Below are positions 1 to 14,100 of a stretch of 64,000 nucleotides of DNA, piece after piece. The position numbers were made by a program, and so were the translations under genes. The notes under the pieces were generated by a model. That model had not been told where the DNA came from. It did not search any database and was given only the letters and a program-made list of their open reading frames with translations. Every line of letters begins with the position of its first letter. Position 1 is the first letter of the stretch. Origin of the DNA: Coccinella septempunctata (taxonomy: Eukaryota; Arthropoda; Insecta; Coleoptera; Coccinellidae); the NCBI RefSeq assembly GCF_907165205.1, contig NC_058195.1, positions 7,254,001 through 7,318,000 of the forward strand. Reading direction: 5' to 3'.

Positions 1-1959
1 TTGTAAATACGCCATATGTTCAAACGATTTTGTACATGGCAATGTTGCGGAACAGGCACGTAATTTTATACCGTATATGGAGAAGCGAGCGCGAGTGATT
101 GCCTCGCTAATTTTATAATCCGTTTACGCCATTCTCATCATACTGAGTCACGACTGTTGGAAGTTGGTTTTTATCAGCTGGTTCCCAGAATTCGGCTTTT
201 GAGGGCTTTATTTACTCGATAAGCAATGGTTTTCATCGTTTTCAGGTTGGCAAACCTGAAAGTTTCGATGATTCGGGTTTGGGGATGTTTTGAAAATTTC
301 ACAGATACTCAAGCAATTCAAACCAAAAAACAATATCGCTGGGATTTTTATTACAAGGATAGCGAAAGTACTCGGGAAATATTTCAAAGATATTGTTTCG
401 ATATCTGAAGTAATAATACTAGAAAAGAATATTATTCATTTGAAAACGTAAGTTATCAATTATTTATATGGTACGTCTAGGTACTTCCGAGCAAGAATTA
501 ACATCATAATTTTGAGTTACGCTTGGTTCGTTTAGAGTTGCATATAGCAATTGCTTCTAATTGTCGAATGCAATTAACCAAGAAAGATGTTAAGAAAATG
601 ATATGTTCTTACGAATGATATCTATCGAAGATTACATGATATAACCTTGATTTTAATTACATTCCAATATTATGTATGTATGAAAAATCGTTACAGAAAA
701 AATGGATGGAATTGAGTACTTCTGGGAGTATCGAATGGAAAAGAAATAAAAATAATTCTGCAGTCAGGACATCTTCGAATTAAACTTCCTTCATTAGATC
801 AGAATCATTTCGCTTCATAGTAGTGAATACAAATTCTGTGTTCAACAAACGAGAAAATTCGATGTACCTATTCGGAACAAAGAGGAGATAGGTAAATACC
901 TGTTTCCGATAAAAAAAAGTATTCAGAGTTCTCGAATAGAACTTTAATAAAGCCATCCTTCTCCCGGAATCTCATTAGTTAACAATTTTTCATTATTCAT
1001 CCAGAAATTCGTTGTTTCCCTACAATTTGCATGCATGGATTCATAGATTTATCATGCTATTTTGTATATCTCTATGCTCTGTATCGAAGATCTGCATTTT
1101 CTTACCATAGAGATGGATTATAATCCATCTCCGAAGAGTTAAACCTTGATTATTGCATACCTACCGCAATTTCCTCTCCAACCAGGATGTTCCATGACAT
1201 CATCCCACAAAAAATTCATCGCCCGTTAAGAAATCTGAACCGCGCGCGCTCCTGCCGAATTTTGAATTCGCGAACGGGGCCGAAGCGTTCCGTGTGTTTT
1301 CGTGCGTTGCCTATCGACGAGGGGTTCATTTCCATGTCCATGGAAATTCCAAGGAAGAAAGATATAATCGGAGGTTTTTCGCAACAGGTTGTCGTTTCAC
1401 CGGGAGGTTAGGGTCGTCGTATGTCTGGATGTACGTAGGCCTACCGGTAAAACAGCATGCCGCGTTGCCGAGTCTTTTCAAATTTCATCAGAATACACAC
1501 TTTTTCGTTGGCGGTTCAACAGATAGGTAGTTGAATCGTTCAGAAAACTCAACTGTCATAGTCAGATTGTCTATAAAGTTCAAAATTATCAATTTGATAA
1601 GGAACAGAAAGAATTATTCTAAAGAGATGAAAAATTATTTCAAGAATTTCGAAAACTCGGTATACATTTTTCATGCAGAAAGAAGATCTATTCCTTCAAA
1701 CTCAAGGGCCCACCAAGCGGAATTTTCCTACCTATTTTCATTCAGACCAAATCTTATCGCATTTCATTTTTTCCCTAGTTGACAGAGTATTGGCAACGTC
1801 GACGATTTTGTGGCGGTATAACGATGATCGAACGCTCGGGCCTTTACGAGGGGTCTCGTCGGTTCGCTTCGGGCGTGGTCGACCGGCTGTTGTGTTGTAG
1901 TAGATTCCATTTCACTCAGTGGCTACTTGTCATTTTATTCATTTAACGTTCATTTCCAG
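1..1959. other. Upstream non-coding region of zipper
   Basis: No open frame here has recognisable homology or a plausible exon structure. Two stretches (about 1230-1470 and 1800-1900) are clearly richer in G+C and CpG than the surrounding AT-rich DNA and may contain promoter or 5' untranslated exons of the myosin gene. A CACTCAGT match to the arthropod initiator TCAGT lies near 1913-1920. A perfect 22-bp palindrome sits at 1110-1131. Promoter assignment is inference only. Confidence 0.4.
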
Positions 1960-2161
1960 GACACTTTGTGACTATATACTCGAACATAAAATAACCGGAA
2001 CGCAGATAGATAGTTCAATTTACAGTTAACAATATCTTTGGGGAAAACTCGTGAGCGGAAAGATTTTCTATGTGCGAAACGTATATTTTTTGTGATCCGA
2101 AAGTATCATAAAACAGTGCGGCTTTTTTGTTTGTGAACGGAGTAAACTTCGCGTTCTTTTC
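1960..2161 (+). other. zip: Probable 5' untranslated part of the first zipper coding exon
   Basis: A strong splice acceptor (CATTTCCAG) ends at 1959, and sequence without another obvious acceptor runs from 1960 to the ATG at 2162. This suggests an untranslated exon upstream, spliced to 1960. The alternative is a transcription start inside this block. No transcript evidence is available. Confidence 0.4.
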
Positions 2162-5100
2162 ATGGCCGACGTGGATAGGGATCGTTATGATCCCGAGCTC
2201 AAATATCTTTTTGTGGACAGGAACAATTTCAACGATCCAGCTTCCCAGGCAGAATGGACCCAGAAGAGGTTGGTATGGGTGCCCCACGATACGCAGGGCT
2301 TTGTGGCCGCCAGTGTCAAGGGAGAAAGAGGCGACGAGGTCGAAGTAGAGCTTCAGGAGACAGGAAAACGAGTATTCGTAGCCAAGGACGATATCCAGAA
2401 GATGAACCCTCCGAAATTCGACAAAGTCGAGGATATGGCCGAGTTGACTTGTCTGAATGAAGCCTGTGTGCTCCATAACCTCAAAGACAGGTACTACTCG
2501 GGACTCATCTATGTAAGTTTCCCTCATTTCCCCCCTTATTCTTGGCAATTTCGATATCTTCTAGTTTTCATACAAAAACTTTGAAAACAATGAAGAAGTT
2601 TGCGTGCAATGAATCAACCTTTCGTCATGAATTTTTTGTGTTTACAACACATCCCGTCTCTTACTAGATATTCTGAAAGAACACATTTTATCCCCAATTT
2701 TCCAAATCTGAATCAATATTCAAAGCCAGGAGCTCCCAAGGAGACCAAGAGATCTCGATTTTTCCTCTATCTCAAAATTTACGATTACATTCTATGATAT
2801 CGTAAAGATATAATCTAAATCCCAATGAATGAATCATGTTACCAGGAAAAAAAGCAATTCCATGGAATATAGTTAAAGGAATATCTGAAAATGTTCAGAA
2901 AAAAACTTTTCTTCAGTTGACATACAAGAATAAAGAGAAAATCTGATGATTATCCCGAAGTTGTGATCGTCAATGGCAATCGCGTCTCTATGAAGGTGCA
3001 AAGATCATCGATTCTTATCAAACTCAAATTCACCTGAAATTTAGATCGGGCTGAGCAAGCAGTTGCCGAGTGGGATTTTTTTGATGACGCATCCTTTATG
3101 GAAGAAAGGTATGCATTCCTCACGTTGAACGTCCGTCTCAATTCAACAATTCAACTGGAATTTGTTTTCCGAAACAGCGATAGTCATCGACGATGCCACC
3201 TTTTCGATCATAAAAATCATTCAATATGAACATGCCAAAAGCGTATTTTCTGAGCTTTGTCTAGTATTGATAGATAAGCTTTGGGAAATATGGGCATTCG
3301 GAAAAGAAAAAGATTAAAAGTTTCCTCGCATGTCTTTTATGATGAATTCTTGACCGGACTGTTTAGTGTTTACCAACACTTGAATCATTCAGATATCCGT
3401 TAATGACAGTGAACAGGTTTACTCAGACTATCTCAGACAGCTCTTATCTCCTTTCTGTCTAAATGGAAAAACCTTTATGCTGAATAGATTTTCCTTAGGA
3501 ATACAAGGAAAAATCGGTATACGTTGCTCGATTCAGCTGACCGAGACCTTTTGATGAGTGTAGAAATGATGGAAATCTGTTGTAACATTTCAATATTTGA
3601 GTTTAATCTAGGACCTTGGTGAAATGTTTTTAGCAAATTTTGGACGTACTGGTCTGCTCCCATTATTATCAAAGCAGAGTAAACATTATCTGTGCTACTG
3701 ACTACATTCCATAGACAATATTTGTTCGATGGTTTGAAGACAAACATCTGTGATATTGTCATAGAGGTAATGCCCCCACAAAGACATAGAGACTCTATGT
3801 CTCTATGTCTTTGTGCCCCCAGCTCAGAATCTATGGATGATGTAACATTTCTATGGTCATGCTTGCATGATTTCGCAGGGGTGGGTAGATAAACCTTCGA
3901 TAGTTCCAGAAGCAGGAAGACGATTCTAGCTTTTCTCTGCTTGTATACCTATCTACACGGGTGTATTGTTTTTGGAGACCGAGGCGACTACTTGCTACTT
4001 GCACGGGATACATTGAATGGCGTTATAGAATTTGACGTGTGCCCCCAGGAATGCGGTCTCGAGATCGTCGTGTTTCTCAGGGTCAATGCCATATCCCCGC
4101 CCCCGCCCGTACGGCAATGTCGTCTTGTGTCTTCAGCTCATCCGTCGCATTTCTGCGTAAGAAAACACAGAAAACGGAGGCTCTGGAGAGACGCCTGTCG
4201 CGAATTATCCATGAAAATAACTCCTGCGTCTATGATCTGTGACTCTCGTTCGGTGGACCTCCTCAGGAGGTCGATATTCTCGATTATTTCAGTTCATGGA
4301 CAAATCGATGTTCAGACATCGGTAAACAGCGATTATTTGAGCATAGATTATCTGGAGATGAAGGTCCGAATGGCACATACTATTCATATGTAATATTTGA
4401 TGAGATGAGTATGATCATGATAGGTTTGAATGGTGAGGTGGGTTGAACGATAAACGTTTCAATGTTTGCAAATATCTAAAAACAAACCTAAAATATGTCA
4501 CCGATGCTATCCTTAGTTACACACACGTCGTGAGTCTCTAGCCATAGAATTTTTTAAAGAATAAGGTTTTCACTGACAGTTTCGGCTGTTTCAAACAATC
4601 TCTTCCTCTGTATTACCCCATGTCGAAGGAGGAATGAGTCAGATTATGTCGCCGGCTTCAGGAATTGTTTATTTAGTCGAACGGCTCGCACGCAACTCAA
4701 TAACGTCATGCCGTAGAAATTTCAACCGATTTCTCCGAATCTGACTAATCGGGTAGCGGACGCAATTCTCTGGTCTTGATATGGGATTAACTTCCTCTTT
4801 TCCTGAAAAGAGTTCGCTTCGGACGCATTTTACCTTTCCGTTGTCACTGCATTTGTGGATATGATAATTGAACAGAATTTCCGATATTATGTTACTGTCT
4901 CAATTTTAATAAAGACCGAGCAATAAAGCCGCCTAGTTAGGACATTCCTTATATCGGATGACGATTTGGATTTTTGTTCGCCTCCCCTGATTGATTCTCG
5001 CTTTATTGAGGCCAACGACCCCCGGCCGGCTGGATGTGAATTCTTCCCAACCCCCGACTAGCTTCAGTCTATTAACCTAACCTACCCACATCACCCAATT

Positions 5101-8100
5101 TGCTAACTATTCAGCAAAACTCGGGACACCGCCCGTCTGGCTCGTGTCTGAAGGGCTGAGGAAGGGGTTGAAATATTTATATACTGACGCCAGTTGATCG
5201 ACCGCAGTTTGATGCAGGATTGTACTTGAACTATGGACATAGAAAATCTCTGCATCTTGACTGGAACTCCTGAATCAGAGAGTAACATAATATGTGGTGG
5301 AATCATAGACACAAGCGTAGACATCTTTATGTCTATGGGTGAAGTCGTTATATTTTTTGTGATCTATTGCAACCATAGATTTGATCATTAATTATTTTCC
5401 GTGATCAAAGGTCCCTAGTATGGCTATTTTTTTTATTTCGCTGTTAACCGACGGATAGTCTCGTTTAGAGTAGATTGAGAAAGTCTCGTTTGGAATGCAA
5501 GATGAGGGTATACTTGTCGGATTGTCTACTTCCTCATGCATAATTCCGTGAATTATTGTGTGATAAGAATGTTTGTCGCATATATTTATTATATTTGCTG
5601 TTGAAAACCAGGTGGAATCGTCGGTTCCGCTATTAGTCACTATTAATTATTCAACAGGTAGTTGGCTCTGTTTTACACACTGGCACATTATACTCACGAT
5701 ATACATACGTCCATTTTTCTAATTAACGCTGTTTCGAGTCTGAGTTCAATGATTCCTTGCATTCCATCCATTCGCCGCAATAATTTTTTTCTCTCATTTT
5801 GGGGAATTTCCCACATGGGTTGTTTATTTTCAGTGGTTCCCTTGTGGTCCTGTCATAGCGTCAGATAGAACAATTTCTAGAACCATTAAAAATGCAAGCA
5901 AAGCTTCATGAGTAGAATTTGACGTGAGCTGTCAAAATAGTTGTCTCTTTCTGGACTTCTGATTGGCCACGTCCCATCATTACCCCCGCCTTTTGGACGT
6001 GCTGGAAAAAGAAGGGTATTGGCCGCATTGTCTCTTTCTGTACAAGGGTAAATTTCGAGGGGGTGTTGCTCAGTCCATTATTTGTGTCCTTGGTTTTGAC
6101 ATATTGGTTCGACAGTAATGGATTGGACGGTTGAACCTAGAGGCGGGGGTGGTAAGCTTTATAAACATCAGCAACACCCGTTATTGTGTTACTCTGTAAC
6201 CTGTTGTGTTCTCAAAAGCCCCAGATTTTAACTGGCATTTAACGATGTAACTGTTAACGCCCAATTCTGGATATTCTACCACAGACTTTCAGACATTGAA
6301 AATTTTCGATGAACAAACGTCATTGTGACAATATTTATATGGGATTTTTCTCCATTACTTAATCATTTTCTGTGATTAATGCAAAGGAGGAAGAAGAAAG
6401 ATCTGAAAATATTTTAAAATTCATTCTGCGGCTTATGAAACAATGTTTTTGAAGACCCTCGAAGATTGAATAGTGTAATGGTCAGTACGTAGTCCGCATA
6501 GACATAGAGTCTGTGGTAGTACGTGACATATGACATCTTTGAGATGACACATGATCACAGAACCGGGACACTGTCATATCATCAGATTTATCCTGTTGCA
6601 GGTTTACTTGAAGTGAAATCGTTTCTCAAGCGATTCATTATTATTCATCTCGCGAACTTTTCTCGTTCAAACATACCCCGCTCGCTGCTGAATACATATT
6701 TGCCGAAATGAGTCATAACGGAACGGAGTCCTTGAAATACCTAATTCACCCAAAGCCGCGGTTTATTTAAAGTGATCTTTTCTTCGAAATGTGTTTGTGT
6801 ATATATGTATATACTGCTGCCATAGACGCTCCGGTCTCCGTATTTTTTTTTATCTTCGCAGTGCGTTCCTTTTGTTGCCTTATCGGCAGGATGTGGATAC
6901 GCTGTTTATGCAATGAATGAGCATATTTCTTGATACAGTTGAGACATCGGCGAACGAAAGGTTGAGGATAGGTTGAAAATTGTCGATGTGTGGAAATTGC
7001 TGGAAATTTCATACATTGGTTCCAAAAATTCTATGTGCCAGCTCAAAATTGAAGAAAAGAAGTTCAGCCATCATCTATGACTATACGTCTGTGGTACAAA
7101 TCGAAAATCCCAACCTTATTCGATTCTATGATTACACCGAACATTCTACAATGCCATAGAATGATAAAAATCTTCCAATCATCGCACCTCGAGTTCGGAG
7201 ACGGGGATCTGAAATTCAAATGTCAACATGCCATATTGGGCATAGTTACCATATGTTCGCCGTATCTAGCATTGGATCGGGGGAAAAAAAAAGTTCGATC
7301 GATTAAAATTGGCTCGTAATGCCAATTACCCGCATGGTAGAAAGCCGTCCGTTGACATATCATTCCCATTTATGGAATATTTGTGTCGACTGGGTTACAT
7401 CACAGCGAGAAGATGTTTCGCTCGACGTGGATAACGTTTTTTGGTTGATTAACTGAATCCGATCTTCTCTTTCTTAAACAAACCCCTTATCGAAGAAAGG
7501 TTCGAATGTGCGTTCAGCATTAGTGCTACGTACTCTGTCTCAAATGGGAGGTTATGTTCATTGACATTCGAAGTCTAATTAAAAATAATCTGTGAATTTT
7601 GGCTGAATGCAATTGTTCAAAAGACTCACTGATGTGTAATGTCAGATTTAGCCAATATTCCTTGCAAAGTACACACATCAAAAAGTGGCTGAAGGGACCT
7701 TGTCACTAAATTTTCTACACATATCGCAATCTTATCGTACCTCTAATAACACTTATCCATCGACGATAATGATCGTCTTCGAATTAATTACGATATTATT
7801 ATGGCTTTCCTTTGGCATTTGAACGTTTGTGGTCCTTGGACAAAGCTTCTCTTTGTTGGCCGAAGAGTTCAAGTTCGACACTAAAATAGATCGATGACTT
7901 CATGTGGGAAACAGATCTGGTTACGTCGAATACGACTAAGATCTTCATTTCGATCACCTGGAACTCTGTGTAGGATTGATGGGTCGTTCCACTAATGACT
8001 AATTATTGCGTTTCGATCGATACAGACGTTTTTTCTATTCGAAATTGCGATAATACACTTTTTCGATACGTTTAGTTTCCATTCTTCTATATGTATCTCA

Positions 8101-11100
8101 TTTGTTAGGGGGAACCCCGGCGAACATCGAAAAAAATTGTGATGCCAACCAGCCAGTTGGCATCTATCATAGAAAGCGATGGCTGATCTCATAGAATGAG
8201 GTGTACTGTTTTTGGCCTCGGTATTTATGAATCTGGCCATCTTTCTGCGGCGTTTTCAACAGATGGTAACTCGGATTTCACTCGCGTTGGGCAACGATGC
8301 CGCCATATTGGCTACCATTATCTCACGTCAATTTGGCCGTTTTTAGCGCGCGTTATGCGTTGCAACGAGAAAGGTGTGCATTTAGACGCGGCGACCGAAC
8401 GTGGTCATTCGCAGTTGTTGTTGTTATTGTTGACCCAAATCTCGTCCGATTTCTTGCATGGCAATGCGTCGCTAATTGACGTTTATTGGATTTTGATTGC
8501 CGCACAGATCTATGGTCGGCGCTTTTGCCGCACGATGAAAAGTCGAACGTCTGATCCCACATTTGATTGTTTGTAAGGGACCATTCGAATCTATGAGGAA
8601 AGTTTCTTCGATATTCTCAAAAATTGAGGTTCGACGTAGTTGAAAACTTTGCTCCAAAAATAATGTTTTAAGAGCTTGCGAAATTCCAACGTGATCTGGC
8701 TTGGTTCAGATGCTTTTAACTCTGAAACCATCGAGAAGATTTGGCTCATTTGGTAAAGAACAATCCAGGACCAGAAGCGGCCTTCCTAGCTTTTCATCCG
8801 AAAGGAATTATTAACAAAACATAGAAAGATCATGTGAAAAGTGAATCTGTCTCTTGAAATTCGAAATATGTACACTACCACAATAATTCCATGCGTGACA
8901 TCTTTCGACCTTCTTTCGACGTGCTTCCAAAATTGACCAAGAATGATCACATTTCATCTTTTAAAGATATAATTCAGCGTATCAATCACAGCCTTATCCG
9001 CTCCGTTGGTCTCGCGCAGTATGATTTGATTGAACACGCGATAACGACTCCAATAATAAATTAATAATGGGATAATTATTATGACAATGCTGCGGATCGT
9101 TTGAGAAGACCATAGGCGGCGTTGGAAATTGGCTGAGGGGCGCGCCTCCTCATTTTTGCAGTGTTTGCGTGGGCGAGCCCACGCTGCCGTCTCCGTCAGG
9201 TAATTTGGACAGTTAAATTACCGTCGCTTAACGTTAAGCGACAACATTTGTTTTCATTATGGTATATCTCTGACATGTTGTCGTTAGATGTCTCATTGCA
9301 TGTCAGAAGATTATTTTCAGGCAGATTTGGCTTAATTTGTGTCAAAATTACCGTAGATTTCTAGCAAAATTTTTGTAAATGGCTGACTAAATTTCCTTAC
9401 ATCTCTAACAAAATTTGGGCAGATTTTGATAAATATCAGTAGATTTCTGGCAAATTTCCGGAAGATTTCTGACGCAGATTCGGCAGAACTCTGGCAAAAT
9501 TTCTGCAGATTTCGGACAAAATTTTCGGCATATTTCTGTTAGGATTTTGACAGATTTCTGAAGGAATTTGGTCAGACTTCTCGAAAGAAGTGCTCCGCCG
9601 AGCTATTCTTTGTCGACCTCTGTCCGACCATCCGTTTGATGCTAATTCACCACGTGGGCGTTAGTCCCGCCGCACGACCGTTATTTTCGGTAGTGGAAAG
9701 CGCGTAAGACGCCCGGGCGTTACTTTCACTAAAAGGGTCCTTGCGGCACAACCAAAACTCTCGGCTACCGCCCCTATTTCCGTTTTTCGTAGTCCTTACG
9801 AACATATTGGGCCTGATGGCTGATCAGACTGCTTGTTTGTGCAATTTATTTCGTAACGGACGAGGTTCGCCAAAATTGGGCATCGGCGGTTGTTATAGCG
9901 CTGACTAGACGCGCGCCCATTATTTCCCTGTCCTTTACGGAGGAAAAAGCTAATATCTCTTTTAGATAGACATCGTTGTCGGCGGTCTGTCTATAATGTT
10001 GTCGCCGACAATGCCCGTTTTGGTCGCTTTCCCTTGGGCCAGATTCAATCAAAAACGTTCTAGGACTACCAATACGCCCGATTTTAGGGTTTTAGTAGGA
10101 ATGTAACCCACCGCCCACTTACGTCAAACTGGCGTTAACCTGCCAGAACTATACAGGATGTTCCTAAATTGAACGTACAAACGAAAAGGGGAGATTCCTT
10201 AAGTGAGTTTAAGAAAAAAAAGTCCCATAAACATGGGGTCGCAAACGTTTCGTTTTCGAGATACAGAGTGTTGAAGTTTGAATTTTTTTCAAGTTTTTTT
10301 CTCGAAATCGTTGGTAGATACGACAAAACTACAAGAGACCGAAAAGTTTAGTATAAGAACAAAGCTTCTTTTTACATTTTTTCAAATTAACAGTTGCTCA
10401 CCAAAAAAAAGTTCTGCAGAAGAACAGGTGGCAGTGTTTCAGAAAAAATATCACCCTGTAGATCTTCTATCGAAATTGCCATGTCATGTGGTGAGAACTC
10501 TAAAATGTAATATCTATGCCAAATTTCAGTTGAATATCTTGTGAAATGTAGATACTATGAGAAAAAAACTTGAAAAAAATTCAAACTTCAACACTCTGTA
10601 TCTCGAAAACGAAACGTTTGCGACCCCATGTTTATGGGACTTTTTTTTCTTAAACTCACTTAAGGAATCTCCCCTTTCGTTTGTACGTTTAATTTAGGAA
10701 CACCCTGTATAGTTATGTTTGAAGAATAAGAGGAAGAAGAAGAAACAGAAATATGTCTTTATGTAGCAGCCATGGATGGTTAACAGAAGAAGGAGTATTG
10801 GAATTGTCAAGAACTCCACAGCAGATTCGTCCTATCATTCTGATAATTTGAATGGCTTTAGCAGACGTGGGCATTAAGAAGAATAAGAAAAATGAATCTT
10901 CTCTGATTCTCAAGAGAGTTTCTTATCGGAGCATTCGGAAAAATTGTTGCAAAATGGGAATAATCAGCATACAGAACAAAATAATTTTATATTCATCATT
11001 TGAACCATAGAATTCCCGTTAGCGCTTTTCGCTCCTTTTTCACTGGTTTTCCCGATTTCCTCCATCGACCTGAGTTTGCCCCGTGAACAAGTGAACAATC

Positions 11101-14100
11101 GAAACGCTAATCACCGACGTACCGTAAAATCACCGTCGTTATCGTTTCGGGATGACCAGAGAGAGAGACAGAGAGAATGTCGGCGGCGTCCATCTTGGCA
11201 GTCTTCGGGTGACCTTGCCGGTGCGGCGACCTCCACCGAGATTGGTGACCACTGAACACAACGGCGACCGTTGTTTACCCGGTCGTGATCTCTGCGACTT
11301 CGCTGGAAGCAGAAGAAAGCCATTTTCGCCCCCGTTCGATTCGTTATTTGGGTTATTTCAAATTCCGGAACGAAATTATAGCCCCTTCTATGACCGTACG
11401 TCTTTGGTTCAAACCAATAGTCATTGAACAATTTGCAGTTCACTTTTTGATATGCCATCTATGATCGTACTTCTCTGGTTCATATTGATAGTCATTGAAC
11501 AATTTACACTTGACGTTTTGATATGCCATCTATGACCTTACGTCTCTGATTCAAATCATTGAACAATTTACAGTTGACGTTTCATCTATGAGCGTACGTC
11601 TCTGGTTCAAATCAATAGTCATTGAACAATTTACAGTTGACTTTTTGATATTCCATCTATGATCGTACGTCTCTTGTTCATATCGATTGGGAATCCAAAA
11701 CAAGCGATACGCCCACTGGTGGCTATTTTTGTAAATAAAAAGTTAAGGCACTTTTGTCATTTATTTGTTTACATCATAGACCTAATAAAATAAAATGTAT
11801 TATTAGGTCTATGGTTTACATCGAGGAACGTAGAACAATGACGTAAAGGCATTAACTTTTTACTTCGAACTGTCACCACTATGTCGCTGCAATCTACATT
11901 TGAATTCCCAATAGTCATTGAACAATTTACACATGACGTTTTGATATGCCATCTATGACCATAAGTCTCTGGTTCAAATCATTTTTTGCGTCTTTGCTAC
12001 ACTTTTTCCGATTTTATTTTCACACCTGTTGATCTGATTGTTGGATAATTCAATTTATCTTTGCCGCTCATGTACCTACAAAATTTCAACAATATTTCAA
12101 CAAGATGTGACCCATAGTTTCTGAGGTGCCCAACTTTTTAAAACGATTTTTCTTTGATTATTTTGATTAGGTCACTTACTTTAGATAGACTTTTTTCTAC
12201 ATCGATGGAAAAGGGCCTGTAGGAAACGATCTGCTAGGTACGGGTTGAGGAATTCGGCCGACTTATTTTTTTTTCTTCAACTTTCGCGTATCGCAAATCA
12301 GATTACGAAGGATTGCATACTCGCATTCTCCGTGCCAGGTGAACGTTTGTTGTCCCGGCCAATTTCTGCCATATACGGTCAGTTCGGTCAAGGGGCCAGG
12401 GTTCCTAGAAGGTTGAATCGCTTTTTATCGCGCGCCTTTTCGTGGTACATACGTACAATAAGAAAGGGGACTTTCCTACATGCAGTTCGTGCTCTGTTCC
12501 TCGTGCAGGTAAAATTTCGGACCATCTGCGACATCGACAGCTTCGGGTGAGGCATACGAGGATTCCCAGCCTATACAGGGTAATACGCAAAGGAGCTAAC
12601 GCCAACATTAAAAACAATACAAAAAGAATTTTACGGCAGAGATCTAGATTTACTGTAAATCATAGATAATGTGCCGCCAACGGAGCAGAAAAGCGATAGA
12701 CAGGTTTCGCTCATGTTAGAGCTCATTAGTACCGCACAACTCAACCAACGATGACGCGTAGATTAAGCAGGGGGCGTTTTATTGAAAGCCAACTCCCTCT
12801 AGTGTTCAAGCACGAAAGCTGTATCTACCATGTTCCCTCTACTTGGTGGCACGCTCTTTCTATGGTCTATTCTATTCTCTGCTAATCTTATTGCGTGTGA
12901 ATTTACCGCAAGAGGTGCTAGTGCAGCAAGAGCTTACCATCATAGACTGGATTATATTATTTAAGTCCCCTCAGCTCACTTTCGAATGCCGATCGCGAAA
13001 GTTTTCCAAATTATACGTTCTGTACGTATCACAAACTAGCCCAAATTAGACCACAGTCATAGATAAGGGGGCATCTCATAAAAAATACATTTTGTAGGAA
13101 GATTATAAACTATCCTCGTGTCAACAAAATTCCTTAACGCATATTTATCAATTCGTACTTATACAATGGCTATTAATTGGGAAATATATTGCGTTACTGA
13201 CGCCAACGTTGTCTCTACTCGAAAAATAACTGCATAATCCTCAACGAGTTTTATCGGTATTCATAAAGATTCTCGATTGAAAGAAATGGCTCTGAAATTT
13301 TGGGGTGTTTCTCTTTACGACGGGCATTCCTAGTTAAAAAAGGAAGAAATGCATCTATGTTTCCTACTCGATAAAAATTTTCTTCGTTGTCTTGGCACTA
13401 GACATAGAATCTCTATATCTATGGTCTGAACGAAGAGCATGGAAAATGATCATGTGCAATTTCTTCAGATTTTTCCTTATCAGTTTCCTTTATAGCCCTA
13501 TTGCAATCCAATGATGTTAATCGAACTCGCATCGAACAGAAAAATCCCCTATCATATTATTTATTGGCCAACCTAAACGACCGGCGAATATTCTGCGCCA
13601 AATACCAATACCGACAGCGAAAACAAAGCCATAAACTTTATCGTCGTTCCACATTTGCAAACTTTCAGCTGGAACCTATCACCTTTGATCCCATAGAAAC
13701 GGAGCGTCATAGAACTTCTTCCTAGATCAAAGAGTTGCGGCTGCAGGTCGTAACTAGCATAGATAAACACTAGTAACTAGCTGGAAATTTTCAAAGGAAG
13801 GCGTCACGCGGTATTTCACCATGCTTGAATATTTTTGCGAGGTTCTGAAAGTGGCAGGCTTTCGTACCTTCAATTTTTGTTTGACTGTTCCGTCAGCGTT
13901 TTTCAGTTTTTGTTTTATCTGGTTATTTACAAATAATTAAACGAATGACATCGTATACATCTAAGTTGCTTCGATAAGCGATTTTCGACAGCCTTAATCT
14001 TGAATGCAAACAATACTTTTTATAATTGAGTAATTTATGGAGCATAGGTTGAGTCATTTTGTAAACAAAGAGCCAATTTAACGCTTCTGGGTGAAGTGCT

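Larger units (their letters stand above)
11386..11990 (+). repeat. ~60-70-bp tandem array, interrupted by a nested MITE
   Basis: Five recognisable units share ATAGTCATTGAACAATTTAC, a GATATGCCATCTATGA segment and CGTACGTCTCTGGTTCAAAT. Four lie at about 11386-11688 and one at about 11910-11990. The gap between them is exactly the foldback element 11689-11909, which therefore inserted into the array. Unit length varies by internal deletion. Confidence 0.75.

Noticed and set aside
1187..1900. Short plus-strand frames upstream of zipper
   Set aside because: No homology or splice support; probably chance frames in a GC-richer promoter or 5' UTR region.
8196..8576. 126-codon frame in a GC-rich part of the zipper intron, ending near a GTAAGG
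   Set aside because: The donor-like site would join the next zipper exon out of phase, and the peptide shows no family features.
11540..11660. GGTTCAAATC words resembling a tRNA B box in the tandem array
   Set aside because: No A box at the right distance and no cloverleaf arms; not a tRNA or clear tRNA-derived SINE.
13396..13424. Further CATAGA...TCTATGG hairpin-like site
   Set aside because: Arms are imperfect and the flanking octamers do not match, so it was not counted in the micro-hairpin family.
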